64,000 nucleotides of DNA from Mesonia sp008017825 (GCF_008017825.1 NZ_VRLS01000026.1:106118-170117), one strand, 5' to 3'. Positions 1 through 8,695 are shown, counted from the stretch's first letter. A program made the numbers and translations. The notes: generated from the sequence alone by a model not told the origin.

Positions 1-57
1 CGTATTAAAACTGAAGAAGCTAAAACCAATTCTTCTGTAGAAACCAACCCAAACTAA
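1..57 (+). CDS. C-terminal tail of an upstream gene (partial)
   Basis: An open frame runs in from the left edge and ends at TAA 55-57, giving 18 residues that are polar and rich in E, K, N and T. It is in the same orientation as the barrel protein that starts 27 bases later, so the two probably share an operon. In Flavobacteriaceae this kind of barrel gene is often preceded by a tetratricopeptide protein, but too little is visible here to name it. Confidence 0.5.
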   Translation, partial: RIKTEEAKTNSSVETNPN

Positions 58-84
58 TTTTAAACTCAAACTAATCTTTCTTAT

Positions 85-1833
85 ATGCAACGCATTTCAT
101 TAAGTAAAGTATTTTTATACAGTATCACTTTTTTATTCACTGGAGTAGCTTTTGCTCAAGAAGATGAAGAAGGCGATATCGATACCGAAAGGCTCATTAT
201 TGTAAAACCCTATTCGCCTACCGTAAGTGACGCGTTTAAGGTAAAGCAAACCCCAGTAATAAATGACTCTACAGAAAACAAAAAGAAGCAAGTTTCTTAC
301 GATATTTTTTCGTTCCCTGTAGCTTCAACTTTTACACCTGCAAAAGGTACAGCTGCTGGAGTTACTAGAAAATCTATGCCACGACTCTATGATAATTATG
401 CTTCTTTAGGCTTTGGTAATTACTCTAACATTGCGGCAGAATTTTACAGCACTATTAACTTAGATAGAGGTAAAGAAGTTTCTATTGGTTTGGTGCATAA
501 CTCTTCTCAAGGAGGAATAGATGAAGCTCGTCTAGATGATAAGTTTTATGACACAGGTTTAGAAATTGGTTATAAAGCTCAACAACGTAATTTTACTTGG
601 GGAGTAGATGCTGGTTTTCAGCACCAAGTTTATAACTGGTATGGAATTCCAGATTATTTCCAACCCACAGACATTGAATTAGCAGGAATCGACCCTCAAC
701 ATTCTTATTATGCTGCGACATTTGGGGCAAATATAGATATGGAACAAGGGATTTTTGATGAAGCTAAGTTTAAATACAGAAGATTTGGTGATAATTTTGG
801 AAGCGGTGAAAACCATGTAAAATGGACTCCGAAGTTAGAATTTCCGGTTGTAGAACAACTTATTGGGACAGAGCTTTCTTTTGACTTTGTGAATGGAAAT
901 TTTGATGAAAGCTACGAAAATCTTCCCGTAAGCAATCAATACGGTTTCTTTAATTTAGGTGTAGCGCCAAGCATTCAAATACAAAATGAAGACCTTTCTG
1001 TAAACTTAGGAGCTCAGTTGGTGTATTCTATGGATATAGAAAATGAAGACAATAACCTGTATTTGTATCCAAAAGTGACAGGGAGTTACCGTGTAGCGGG
1101 AGATTATTTTATCGCTTACGCTGGAGCGGAAGGAGAATTAAAGCAAAATACATATTATGAATTCGTACAAGAAAATCCGTTTGTTTCTCCAACCTTACTA
1201 GTAGCACCAACCGATAAGCAATATGATATCTACCTTGGAGGAAAAGGAAAATTTACAGATCAAATAAGTTATAACATCCGCGGAAGCTATAAATCTGAAG
1301 TCAATAAACCTATGTTTATTCACAATCCTTATGTAGCGACAGGAAATACTCCAAAGGAAGGCTATGAAAATTTCAATTCATTTGGAGTGGTTTATGATGA
1401 CGTCACGACGGTTTCTTTTTTTGGAGAACTGCAATTTGCATTAAGTGATGATTTTAATGTGAGACTTAACGGAACTTATAATAACTATAGCGCCGATACA
1501 CAGGATGAAGTTTGGAACTTACCTGAGTTTGAAGGTTCTTTAGCTTTAGATTATCAAATTACCGAAAAGTGGTTTGCAGGTGCGAGTATGTTTGCCGTAG
1601 GAGAACGTAATGTTTATTTAGACTTTCAAGGAGTACAAAGCACTTACCAAACCAAAGGAACAATGGATGCTTACTTAGATGCTAACTTGCGAGTAGGCTA
1701 TAAATTAAACGACCGACTTTCTTTATTTGCACGTGGGAATAACTTATTAACCGAAAACTACAGACCTTGGTTAGGTTACCCAACACAAGGTTTACAAGTT
1801 ATGGCAGGAGCTAGTTATCAATTTGATTGGTAG
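85..1833 (+). CDS. Outer-membrane beta-barrel protein, TonB-dependent receptor-like
   Basis: 582 residues. The N-terminus is a cleavable signal peptide (hydrophobic residues 8-24, AFAQ cleavage region) followed by a charged linker. From about residue 100 to the end, alternating aromatic/polar strands with many Gly, Tyr and Asn look like a transmembrane beta-barrel, and the chain ends in an aromatic residue (QFDW), as outer-membrane barrels do. The last third resembles the barrel end of TonB-dependent receptors ('LSLFARGNNLLTENYRPW'), but no plug domain or TonB box is visible and the length is shorter than a full receptor. The substrate is unknown. It sits 27 bases after the preceding stop and is followed by a strong terminator, so it is the last gene of its operon. 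Confidence 0.75.
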   Translation: MQRISLSKVFLYSITFLFTGVAFAQEDEEGDIDTERLIIVKPYSPTVSDAFKVKQTPVINDSTENKKKQVSYDIFSFPVASTFTPAKGTAAGVTRKSMPRLYDNYASLGFGNYSNIAAEFYSTINLDRGKEVSIGLVHNSSQGGIDEARLDDKFYDTGLEIGYKAQQRNFTWGVDAGFQHQVYNWYGIPDYFQPTDIELAGIDPQHSYYAATFGANIDMEQGIFDEAKFKYRRFGDNFGSGENHVKWTPKLEFPVVEQLIGTELSFDFVNGNFDESYENLPVSNQYGFFNLGVAPSIQIQNEDLSVNLGAQLVYSMDIENEDNNLYLYPKVTGSYRVAGDYFIAYAGAEGELKQNTYYEFVQENPFVSPTLLVAPTDKQYDIYLGGKGKFTDQISYNIRGSYKSEVNKPMFIHNPYVATGNTPKEGYENFNSFGVVYDDVTTVSFFGELQFALSDDFNVRLNGTYNNYSADTQDEVWNLPEFEGSLALDYQITEKWFAGASMFAVGERNVYLDFQGVQSTYQTKGTMDAYLDANLRVGYKLNDRLSLFARGNNLLTENYRPWLGYPTQGLQVMAGASYQFDW

Positions 1834-1886
1834 AAATCCTCAACCAACAATTGATTAAAAAATAGTTAAATAGAATATATTGATTT

Positions 1887-1917
1887 AAAAAGCGTTTGTC
1901 AATGGCAAACGCTTTTT
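1887..1917 (+). terminator. Intrinsic terminator after the barrel gene
   Basis: A perfect 12-bp stem (1887-1898 with 1906-1917) and a 7-base loop, ending in a T run. It ends the barrel-gene operon and physically overlaps the promoter of the next gene. Confidence 0.85.
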
Positions 1918-1924
1918 ATTTTTG
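1895..1924 (+). promoter_or_regulatory. Flavobacterial promoter of the amidohydrolase gene
   Basis: TTTG at 1895-1898 and TATTTTTG at 1917-1924 are separated by 18 bp, matching the Bacteroidota consensus TTTG-(17..23)-TAnnTTTG. The ATG is at 1939, so the leader would be only about 8-10 bases. The -33 element lies inside the left arm of the preceding terminator hairpin. Confidence 0.7.
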
Positions 1925-1938
1925 TAAAAAATAACTCC

Positions 1939-3558
1939 ATGAAGAAAATATTATTCCTCTTTATATTAATAAGTCTACAAGCTTGTCAAAAGAAGCAACA
2001 AGTAGATTTAATTGTTAGAAATGCAAAAGTCTACACCGTAGACGGGAAATTTAATATAGCTAAAGGTTTTGCCGTAAATAATGGGAGAATTATAGAAGTA
2101 GCCGATGCAGAAGAATTACAGTTAAAATATAAAGGGAAAGAGGTTTATGATGCTAAAGGACGTACGGTTTATCCTGGGTTTATAGATGCCCATGCACATT
2201 TTTACGGTCTAGGTTTACAACTTCAAAAAGTAGATTTAACCAATACCAAAAGTTATGATGAGGTTGTAGAACGTATTATAAAATTTCAAGAAAAGAATCA
2301 AGTTAGTTTTATCACGGGAAGAGGATGGGATCAAAACGATTGGGAGGATAAAAATTTCCCCACAAAAGATACTTTAGATAAATTATTTCCTAACACTCCT
2401 ATTGCAGTTACCCGAATTGACGGTCATGCAATGTTAGTGAATAAAAAAGCTTTAGAACTCGCAGGGATTAATAGATACACTAAAGTGGAAGGTGGAGAAG
2501 TAGAATTAAAGCGAGGGAAACTGACAGGAATTTTAATAGATAACCCTATGAGCTTGGTTGAGAATATTATTCCTAAAGCCAGCAAAGAACAAGCAATCAA
2601 AGGCTTATTAGATGCTCAAAAAATTGCTTTCAATTTGGGGCTTACAACTATAGATGATGCTGGTTTAAATAGAGAAAGTATAATGCTTATCGATAGTTTG
2701 CAAAAATCTGGAGATTTAAAAATGCGTCTCTATGCTATGGTTCAAAATCAAGAAGAGGACTTAGATTATTTCTTGAATAAAGGAATTATGAAAACAGATA
2801 GGCTTCATGTTAGATCTGTCAAAGTTTATGCTGATGGTGCTTTAGGATCACGAGGAGCAGCCTTGAAAAAACCATATTCCGATAAGAAAAAACATTTTGG
2901 AGCTATGGTGATTGGTATAGATGAGTTTAAAAAATTGGCGGCTAAAATAAGCAATACCGAATATCAAATGAATACGCACGCCATTGGAGATTCTGCCAAT
3001 TTTGTTGTATTAAGAACTTATGATTCTATTTTAAAACACGAAAATGATAAGCGCTGGAGGGTAGAACACGCCCAGATTATAGACGAAAAAGATTTTAAAT
3101 ACTTTGGCGGAAATATTTTACCATCAGTTCAACCTACACACGCGACGAGCGACATGTATTGGGCCAAAGAACGAATAGGAGAGAAGCGATTAAAAAATGC
3201 TTATGCTTATAAAAAGCTTTTGGAACAAACCGGAAAAATTGCTTTGGGAACCGATTTTCCTGTTGAAAAAGTAAGTCCGTTTTTAACTTTTTATGCAGCA
3301 GTAGCTAGACAAGATGTTCACCAATATCCTAAAGAAGGATTTCAAAAAGAAAATGCTTTATCTAGAGAAGAGACCTTACGCGGTATGACCATTTGGGCGG
3401 CTTACGCTAACTTTGAGGAAAAAGAGAAAGGAAGTATTGAGAAAGGAAAAGTAGCCGATTTTATTGTGTTAGATCAAGATATAATGCAAGTAGATTCAAA
3501 ATTAATACCCAAAACAAAGGTAATGGCTACTTTTGTGGGTGGAGAACAAGTAAAATAA
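1939..3558 (+). CDS. Amidohydrolase-family lipoprotein (YtcJ-like)
   Basis: 539 residues. A lipoprotein signal ends at the lipobox LQAC (Cys16), so the enzyme should be anchored on the periplasmic side of a membrane or at the surface. The metal-dependent hydrolase fold is marked by HAH at 85-87, 'VKVYADGALGSRG' around 294-306, THAIGD 346-351, EHAQ 376-379 and the late GTDFP 437-441 that carries the metal-site aspartate. This pattern is that of the amidohydrolase_3/YtcJ group, which hydrolyses C-N bonds in amides or cyclic substrates; the actual substrate cannot be read from the sequence. It has its own promoter and reads as a single-gene unit. All expected metal-binding motifs are intact. Confidence 0.85.
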   Translation: MKKILFLFILISLQACQKKQQVDLIVRNAKVYTVDGKFNIAKGFAVNNGRIIEVADAEELQLKYKGKEVYDAKGRTVYPGFIDAHAHFYGLGLQLQKVDLTNTKSYDEVVERIIKFQEKNQVSFITGRGWDQNDWEDKNFPTKDTLDKLFPNTPIAVTRIDGHAMLVNKKALELAGINRYTKVEGGEVELKRGKLTGILIDNPMSLVENIIPKASKEQAIKGLLDAQKIAFNLGLTTIDDAGLNRESIMLIDSLQKSGDLKMRLYAMVQNQEEDLDYFLNKGIMKTDRLHVRSVKVYADGALGSRGAALKKPYSDKKKHFGAMVIGIDEFKKLAAKISNTEYQMNTHAIGDSANFVVLRTYDSILKHENDKRWRVEHAQIIDEKDFKYFGGNILPSVQPTHATSDMYWAKERIGEKRLKNAYAYKKLLEQTGKIALGTDFPVEKVSPFLTFYAAVARQDVHQYPKEGFQKENALSREETLRGMTIWAAYANFEEKEKGSIEKGKVADFIVLDQDIMQVDSKLIPKTKVMATFVGGEQVK

Positions 3559-3685
3559 TTTTTTGAATGTCAATTCGGGCGGAGTCGAGAATAATACGGT
3601 TTAGAAATTAGTATTTACAGACCTTCCGCCAGAATGAGTTTTTCTATGTTGATGCGAAGTGTGATAAAGAAGTTGGTTTTAAAAT
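3559..3685. other. Convergent intergenic stretch with degenerate inverted segments
   Basis: 127 bases between two convergent stops. It contains 'gggcggagtcgagaa' near 3579 and 'ccttccgccagaatgag' near 3622, an imperfect inverted pair of the kind seen in dispersed intergenic repeats of this family. There is no clean hairpin with a T run, so I do not call a terminator. Confidence 0.3.
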
Positions 3686-4459
3686 TTATCTTCCGCCATT
3701 AGCTTGTAAATCGGCAATGCAAGCGGCATCTAAGTTTGGTGTTTCTCCTTGCTCTAGCATTCCAATCATTCCTGAAGCGAATTCCGCTTGAGCGCGCATT
3801 AAACAACCTTCTGTAATACAATGCCCGTCAGATTCTGGATCTTTATGGTCGCTTTGTAGCGGTGTCCCCACATCTACAAGTCCTAATAAATGAGCAAATT
3901 CATGTTTTAAAACAGTAGTTTCTACATCTACAATAGTAGGTGCTGTTAGACCAGATGTAGTCTCTTGAATGGTTTTTTGATAGATAACCATTGAAGTATT
4001 TTGATAAGCGGTACCTAAGGTAAATTGATTTCCTTCATCATTCGCACTATTTCCGTTGGCAAAGAAGACAAAAACTTTGATTGTACTATCATCATTAAAT
4101 GCCGTTCGGTTATTTGCTTCAATCTCTCTTATTTCTTCAATAGAAAAGGGAGCGTCACTCGGAGCAGCAATCTGTCTCTGAGTTATATTTACATTAGTTT
4201 TAAAAGTTCTTGTTTGTATAAAACTTTTTAAATTTTCTAAACTCTGAGCTTGTGGCTGAAAACCATCTGGGTAAACCACCTCAACTTCTAAATTCTGAAA
4301 AATATCATTTCCTAATAAATCTTCTGCAGAAGCCCCAAGGTTAAGGTTATTACCAGGAATACCAGAAGGAGAGTCTCCGTTATCATTAGAATCATCTTTG
4401 CTACAGCCAACAATTAATAATAAGGTAAACATTAATGAGAGTACGCTAATTTTTTTCAT
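3686..4459 (-). CDS. Zinc metalloprotease-like lipoprotein
   Basis: 257 residues. The lipobox LIVGC places the lipidated cysteine at residue 19, followed by an Asp/Asn/Ser-rich linker. The motif HEFAHLLGLVD at 186-196 fits HExxHxxGxxD, the zinc-binding helix of metzincin-like proteases, with Glu187 as general base. A later CLMRA (219-223) could supply the Met-turn. Cys214, Cys219 and Cys247 could form a disulphide. The family is common as membrane-associated metalloproteases in Flavobacteriia; its substrate is unknown. The gene stands alone between convergent and co-directional neighbours; the ATG start matches the signal peptide. Confidence 0.75.
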   Translation of the reverse strand: MKKISVLSLMFTLLLIVGCSKDDSNDNGDSPSGIPGNNLNLGASAEDLLGNDIFQNLEVEVVYPDGFQPQAQSLENLKSFIQTRTFKTNVNITQRQIAAPSDAPFSIEEIREIEANNRTAFNDDSTIKVFVFFANGNSANDEGNQFTLGTAYQNTSMVIYQKTIQETTSGLTAPTIVDVETTVLKHEFAHLLGLVDVGTPLQSDHKDPESDGHCITEGCLMRAQAEFASGMIGMLEQGETPNLDAACIADLQANGGR

Positions 4460-4515
4460 AAATAGATATTTATTTTTTTGAAATATAAGTAGCTCTTCTT
4501 CAAATTACAGAGGCT

Positions 4516-5223
4516 TTAAGATAACTTTAATTCCGCTAAATAATCATAATGTTCTCCTTCTTGAATCAACTTACAAGAGAATCCGTTGCTTTCTGCAGCT
4601 AATTGCAGAGAATTGAAATCTACATAGAGCCAATCAAAAATAGCAGAAATTTCATTCTTATATTTGATTTGGTAATTAAGTTCTCCGTAATATTGATTAG
4701 GGTCTACCCAAATAGAACCATCTTCTTCTTTATCGAATAAATATTGTAGATCTGATGAATCTAACAAAACTTTACCTTCAGGGTTTAAAATGGTTTTAAG
4801 GTGTTGAAAAAATTGAGTGAGATTTTTGAGTTTACCAACAACTCCAATTCCGTTCATAAGCATTAAAATGGTGTCAAACCTTTCTCTTTCTTCAAAGAAA
4901 TCTTGTACCACAGCATTTTTAATTCCGCGTAAGCGAGCAACTTTTATGGCACCTTGAGAAATGTCAATTGCTTTAACTTCTATTCCTTTTTCTTGTAATG
5001 CTAAGGCGTGACTGCCCGCGCAACAACCCACATCTAAAGTTTTTCCTTTACATAATTTTAGTGCCTTTTGCTCTAATGCAGGCATTTCTTTTAGTTGTCT
5101 AAAAAGATAATCTGTTGGGATTTCGTCTTCGTCAAAATCTTCTGAGAGAACTTTAATGTTTTCTGAATCATTATGATGATAATAGTCTAATACAGCTTGG
5201 CCAAAAATGTCGGGTACAATCAA
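4516..5223 (-). CDS. Class I SAM-dependent methyltransferase
   Basis: 235 residues. Motif I 'LDVGCCAGSHALAL' (about 63-76) is the SAM-binding Gly-rich loop, and the acidic residue ending strand 2 lies in 'VKAIDIS'. 'FDTILMLMNGIGVVG' is the motif IV region. This places it in the Rossmann-fold methyltransferases; the acceptor is unknown. The frame has no early ATG: the start shown is a TTG, chosen because the segment after it (PDIFGQAVLDYY) looks like the genuine N-terminus. A TACCTTTG element overlaps that TTG, so the start remains uncertain. It is divergent from the YkgJ-like gene, with only about 33 bases between starts. Confidence 0.7.
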   Translation of the reverse strand: MIVPDIFGQAVLDYYHHNDSENIKVLSEDFDEDEIPTDYLFRQLKEMPALEQKALKLCKGKTLDVGCCAGSHALALQEKGIEVKAIDISQGAIKVARLRGIKNAVVQDFFEERERFDTILMLMNGIGVVGKLKNLTQFFQHLKTILNPEGKVLLDSSDLQYLFDKEEDGSIWVDPNQYYGELNYQIKYKNEISAIFDWLYVDFNSLQLAAESNGFSCKLIQEGEHYDYLAELKLS

Positions 5224-5243
5224 AGGTAATATTTTTAGATGTT

Positions 5244-5251
5244 TATATTTG
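5244..5251 (+). promoter_or_regulatory. -7 promoter element, probable leaderless start
   Basis: TATATTTG is a perfect TAnnTTTG, with only five bases to the ATG at 5257. A transcript starting the usual distance downstream would begin at or next to that ATG. This also argues against the earlier ATG at 5239, which lies upstream of the element. Confidence 0.6.
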
Positions 5252-5256
5252 CAGCT

Positions 5257-5748
5257 ATGGATGAGGTTTTAAAAAACTTGCCAAAGCAAGCCAAAGATAA
5301 ACATAAGGAGAATAAAAAGCTTTTTGCTAAACTTAAAAAAAAGCCACCAAAGCATTTAGATCTTTTAATGCAAGAATTACACGATGATGAATTTGAAAAA
5401 ACAGATTGTCTTACATGTGCAAATTGTTGTAAAACTACAGGTCCTTTATTTACAAATAAGGATGTGGAGCGTATTTCTAAATTTTTTAAAATGAAACCCC
5501 AAGCGTTTATAGATGCTTATTTAAGGGTTGATGAGGAAAATGATTATGTGTTGCAGCAAGTGCCTTGTACATTTTTAGGAGCTGATAATATGTGTTCTAT
5601 CTATGATGTGAGACCTAAAGCTTGCGCGAAATTTCCTCATACCGATCGCAGGAAATTTCAGCAAATAGCCCATTTAACCTTAAAAAATGTAGCGATTTGT
5701 CCTGCGGCTTATAATATTGTGGAAGAAATGAAAAAGCGACTACCTTAA
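5257..5748 (+). CDS. YkgJ-family cysteine-cluster protein
   Basis: 163 residues from the ATG at 5257. The frame is open to an ATG at 5239, but that one precedes the promoter element, so the shorter form is preferred. The family signature is a set of conserved cysteines presumed to bind zinc or an iron-sulphur cluster: CLTCANCC near the N-terminal third, then CTFLGADNMC, 'RPKACAKFPH' and a last Cys in 'AICPAAYN'. Members are small cytoplasmic proteins of unsettled function. It is divergent from the methyltransferase gene and convergent with the NamZ-like gene, overlapping its end by four bases. Confidence 0.8.
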   Translation: MDEVLKNLPKQAKDKHKENKKLFAKLKKKPPKHLDLLMQELHDDEFEKTDCLTCANCCKTTGPLFTNKDVERISKFFKMKPQAFIDAYLRVDEENDYVLQQVPCTFLGADNMCSIYDVRPKACAKFPHTDRRKFQQIAHLTLKNVAICPAAYNIVEEMKKRLP

Positions 5749-6986
5749 TGGTATAATAAATAAGGCTGTCTCATTTTACCATAGTTTTCAATACCTTTTT
5801 TCCAATTCGCTTTAATTTTGTTAGAGTCCCAACCTTGTTTAATTTGTTGTTGTAATTTTTTGGTTCCTGCTAGTTTGCTAAAAAACGGAGTAAAGAAATC
5901 ATTTTTATTTTCTGATTTTTCATAAGCTTCTAACAACCATTTTAATTCAATTGTTGAAAGTAGAGGTTCTTCACTTAAATCTTTACCATAGCAGATTTTT
6001 CCTTGATTCTTGGGATGTTTGGCTCCGTCGTTGGGTTGCGGAGTATATTTATAATCAAAATAATTGGAGTCTAAGGTTGGAGATCCAAAAACTTGAAACT
6101 GTTTAGAAGTTCCACGTCCTGCATTTACGGGAGTGCCCTCAAAAAAACATAAACTTGGGTAGAGATTAATAGATTGATTGTTGGGTAGGTTAGGTGATGG
6201 TTTTATAGGCAATGAATAATGATCTTTTTTAGAGTAGTTTATCATTTTAATGACCATAAGATCACAAATGAGATTGTTTTGTAACCATTTTTCCCCGTTA
6301 ATCATTTGAGCATATTCTCCAATCGTCATTCCGTGGACGATGGGAATTGGATGCATGCCCACAAAACTTTGGTGTTCTTTTTCTAAAATAGGTCCGTCTA
6401 TATAATGTCCGTTTGGGTTGGGACGATCTAAAATTAAAACCGTTAAACCTTTTTCTGCAGCAGCTTCCATTACATAATGTAAGGTAGAAATGTAGGTGTA
6501 AAATCGAACGCCTACATCTTGAATATCAAAGACTAAAATATCTAAACCTTCCAACTGCTTTTGAGTTGGTTTTTTATTACTTCCGTAAAGAGAAACGATA
6601 GAGATTCCCGTTTTTGCATCAAATCCATCCACCACTTTTTCGCCAGCATCGGCTTTTCCTCTGAACCCATGTTCGGGAGAAAAAGCTTTTACGACATCAA
6701 TATTCAAGGAAACCAAAGAATCTACCAAATGCGTGTAACCTCCATTACCTTTAAATACTACCGATGTTTGATTGCCTACAATGCCTACTTTCTTACCTTT
6801 TAAAAGTGGGAGGTAAGCTTCGGTTTGATTGGCGCCTATGATTAATTTATTTTCATTATTGAGGGTTGTGTTAGTTTTTGCTTCCGCGGAAGCGTGAACA
6901 GGAGATTTTTTTGATGACGGACTAATGCAAGAAACAATAGCAATGACACCGATAAAAAATGTATTTTTGAAAAAATGTAAAAACAT
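5745..6986 (-). CDS. DUF1343 lipoprotein, NamZ-like exo-beta-N-acetylmuramidase
   Basis: 413 residues. The signal sequence ends at a lipobox-like IVSC (Cys20) followed by a Ser/Lys/Ala linker, so this is probably a lipoprotein. The family signature is visible in 'GIVGNQTSV', 'SPEHGFRG', 'DIQDVGVRFYTYISTL', 'DRPNPNG', and 'SLCFFEGTPVNAGRGT' with the downstream 'FQVFGSP'. DUF1343 proteins of the NamZ type remove N-acetylmuramic acid from the non-reducing end of peptidoglycan fragments in cell-wall recycling; that activity is known for the family, and assignment here is inference. The linker encodes ASAEA from a 14-bp palindrome at 6880-6893. The 5' end lies seven bases from the divergent permease gene. 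Confidence 0.8.
   Translation of the reverse strand: MFLHFFKNTFFIGVIAIVSCISPSSKKSPVHASAEAKTNTTLNNENKLIIGANQTEAYLPLLKGKKVGIVGNQTSVVFKGNGGYTHLVDSLVSLNIDVVKAFSPEHGFRGKADAGEKVVDGFDAKTGISIVSLYGSNKKPTQKQLEGLDILVFDIQDVGVRFYTYISTLHYVMEAAAEKGLTVLILDRPNPNGHYIDGPILEKEHQSFVGMHPIPIVHGMTIGEYAQMINGEKWLQNNLICDLMVIKMINYSKKDHYSLPIKPSPNLPNNQSINLYPSLCFFEGTPVNAGRGTSKQFQVFGSPTLDSNYFDYKYTPQPNDGAKHPKNQGKICYGKDLSEEPLLSTIELKWLLEAYEKSENKNDFFTPFFSKLAGTKKLQQQIKQGWDSNKIKANWKKGIENYGKMRQPYLLYH
6880..6893. repeat. Palindrome GCTTCCGCGGAAGC inside the NamZ-like gene
   Basis: A perfect 14-bp palindrome, read on the minus strand as Ala-Ser-Ala-Glu-Ala in the post-lipobox linker. The same word, or close variants, occurs at 13196, 48413, 55264 and 56298. 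Confidence 0.7.
6962..6969 (+). promoter_or_regulatory. -7 promoter element of the permease gene
   Basis: TATTTTTG fits TAnnTTTG and lies 24 bases before the TTG start at 6994. It sits within the antisense of the NamZ-like signal-peptide codons, so the two divergent genes overlap their control regions. Confidence 0.55.
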
Positions 6987-6993
6987 ACGAGAC

Positions 6994-8235
6994 TTGAATT
7001 TTGAATTCTTTATTTCTAAACGTTTAATAAGCGCTAAAGATTATAAAAGTAGCATATCGGCACCAATTATAAAAATTGCGGTGGCAGCTATTGCGATTGG
7101 AGTGATTATGATGTTGGTTTCGGTGGCGACAAGCACAGGTTTACAACAAAAAATTAGAGATAAAATTGCAGCTTTTAATGGCCATATTACGATTGGGAAT
7201 TTAAATAATAATAATTCTCAAATTTCAATTAAACCCATTTCTTCACAACAAGATTTTTATCCAGACTTTGATGAGGTAGAAGGCATTGATCATATACAGG
7301 TAGTAGCTACAAAATACGGAGTGATTAGAACTGAAACCGATTTTGAAGGTATTGTTGTAAAAGGTGTAGGTGCAGATTATCGTTGGGATTATCTAAAAGA
7401 GTATTTGGTCGAAGGAAGAATACCTACCTATACGAAAGAAAAAAAATACAGTAAAGAGATCTTACTATCTGCCTATATGGCAAACCGATTGGGATTTGAG
7501 TTAAATGATCAGGTTGTGATCTATTTTTTAAATGATGCTAATCAAGAAAGAGCAAGACTTACTGCTTTTGAAATTGTTGGAATTTACGATTCGGGTTTTC
7601 AAGAGTTTGACGAAACTTTTTTAATAGCCGATATCACTCAAATTCAGCGTTTAAATAAATGGGGAGAAGATCAAATAGGGAACTTTGAGGTTTTTGTAGA
7701 TGATTTTAATCAAATTGAAGAAAAAGGAGGAGAAGTAAATGAACATATCAATACATTCTTAGAGGCCAAAACTATACAGCAATCTTATAATTCTATATTT
7801 GAATGGTTGTCTTTATTTGATTTTAATGTAGCCTTGATCATAGGTATTATGATAATTGTTTCGGGGATTAATATGATTACAGCTTTATTGGTTCTTATTT
7901 TAGAAAGAACCCCTATGATAGGGATGTTAAAAGCTTTGGGAAGTAACGATTGGAGTGTAAGAAAAATATTCTTGTATAATGGAGCATATCTTATTATAAA
8001 AGGACTATTCTGGGGGAATTTAATAGGTCTAGGCTTATTGTTTTTGCAAAAATATGGAAAGATCATGAAGCTAAATCCAGAGACCTATTATGTGACCGAA
8101 GCACCAGTGAATATTAATTGGGAATATGTGCTTTTAATAAATATAGGAACTTTAGCTTTATGTTTATTAATGCTATTGGTTCCATCATATTTAATTACGA
8201 GAATTAGCCCTAGTAGAGCAATTAAGTTTGAGTAA
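6994..8235 (+). CDS. FtsX/LolE-like ABC transporter permease
   Basis: 413 residues from a TTG start at 6994. The frame extends upstream to 6925, but that stretch overlaps the divergent signal-peptide coding region and precedes the promoter, while 'NFEFFISKRLI' right after the TTG is the usual N-terminus of these proteins. Topology is one TM helix near residues 25-50, a large periplasmic domain, then three TM helices in the last 130 residues ('ALIIGIMIIVSGINMITAL', 'IIKGLFWGNLIGLGLLFL', 'LLINIGTLALCLLMLL'). That is the MacB/FtsX/LolCE pattern, with 'ERTPMIGMLKALGSND' typical of LolC/E. A lipoprotein-export or peptide-export role is likely, but the ATPase partner is not in the window. It overlaps the thioesterase gene by eight bases. 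Confidence 0.8.
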   Translation: MNFEFFISKRLISAKDYKSSISAPIIKIAVAAIAIGVIMMLVSVATSTGLQQKIRDKIAAFNGHITIGNLNNNNSQISIKPISSQQDFYPDFDEVEGIDHIQVVATKYGVIRTETDFEGIVVKGVGADYRWDYLKEYLVEGRIPTYTKEKKYSKEILLSAYMANRLGFELNDQVVIYFLNDANQERARLTAFEIVGIYDSGFQEFDETFLIADITQIQRLNKWGEDQIGNFEVFVDDFNQIEEKGGEVNEHINTFLEAKTIQQSYNSIFEWLSLFDFNVALIIGIMIIVSGINMITALLVLILERTPMIGMLKALGSNDWSVRKIFLYNGAYLIIKGLFWGNLIGLGLLFLQKYGKIMKLNPETYYVTEAPVNINWEYVLLINIGTLALCLLMLLVPSYLITRISPSRAIKFE

Positions 8236-8629
8236 AACCCAGAAAATGACATTAGAAGAAAAAATAAATAACTCTAAAACAACTATTTTTAAAGCTGTTT
8301 TCCCTAACACAACCAATCATTATGACACTCTGTTTGGTGGCACTGCAATGCAATTGATGGATGAAACAGCATTCATTACTGCAACAAGATTTAGTAGACA
8401 GCCAATGGTAACGGTAAGCAGTGATCGTATAGACTTTAAAAAGCCAATTCCCGCAGGAACAATTGTAGAGCTGGTTGGTCGTGTAACTTACTTAGGCAAT
8501 ACAAGTATTAAAGTACGCGTAGATATTTTTATTGAACAAATGTATGAAGATAGCCGTGAGAAAGCTGTTTCGGGGGAGTTTACATTTGTAGCAATAGATG
8601 AAAACAAAAAACCCACTCAAATTTTATAG
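8228..8629 (+). CDS. Hotdog-fold acyl-CoA thioesterase
   Basis: 133 residues, the length of a single hotdog domain. 'NHYDTLFGGTAMQLMDETA' is the long-helix segment of the YciA/BFIT-type acyl-CoA thioesterases, with the conserved Asp after the Gly-Gly, and 'VTVSSDRIDFKKPIPAG' is the typical strand after the helix. The family hydrolyses acyl-CoA to free acid and CoA in the cytoplasm; chain-length preference cannot be read. The gene overlaps the permease stop by eight bases, so it is translationally coupled. A second Met (MTLEEK) seven codons in is an alternative start. Confidence 0.8.
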   Translation: MSKTQKMTLEEKINNSKTTIFKAVFPNTTNHYDTLFGGTAMQLMDETAFITATRFSRQPMVTVSSDRIDFKKPIPAGTIVELVGRVTYLGNTSIKVRVDIFIEQMYEDSREKAVSGEFTFVAIDENKKPTQIL

Positions 8630-8666
8630 GTATTTAATTCTTATTACTCTTATCTCTTCAGATAAA

Positions 8667-8695
8667 AAGAGTTGCTTTAGAAAAAAGCAACTCTT
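8667..8695. terminator. Hairpin after the thioesterase gene
   Basis: A perfect 12-bp stem, 8667-8678 with 8684-8695, and a 5-base loop. The T run lies on the minus-strand side (AAAAA precedes the stem), so it is a weaker terminator for the plus-strand transcript. The bases from here to the cysteine synthase promoter hold nothing else I can name. Confidence 0.6.

Noticed and set aside
3575..3650. MITE or mobile repeat
   Set aside because: The inverted segments are short and degenerate, without target duplication; I only note them as a stretch of intergenic repeat-like DNA.
5221..5228. TACCTTTG as the promoter of the minus-strand methyltransferase
   Set aside because: It overlaps the proposed TTG start codon, and no TTTG stands at the right distance upstream; a chance match is as likely.
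6925..6993. Longer N-terminus of the permease
   Set aside because: It overlaps the opposite-strand signal-peptide coding region and lies around the promoter element; the family starts at NFEFF.
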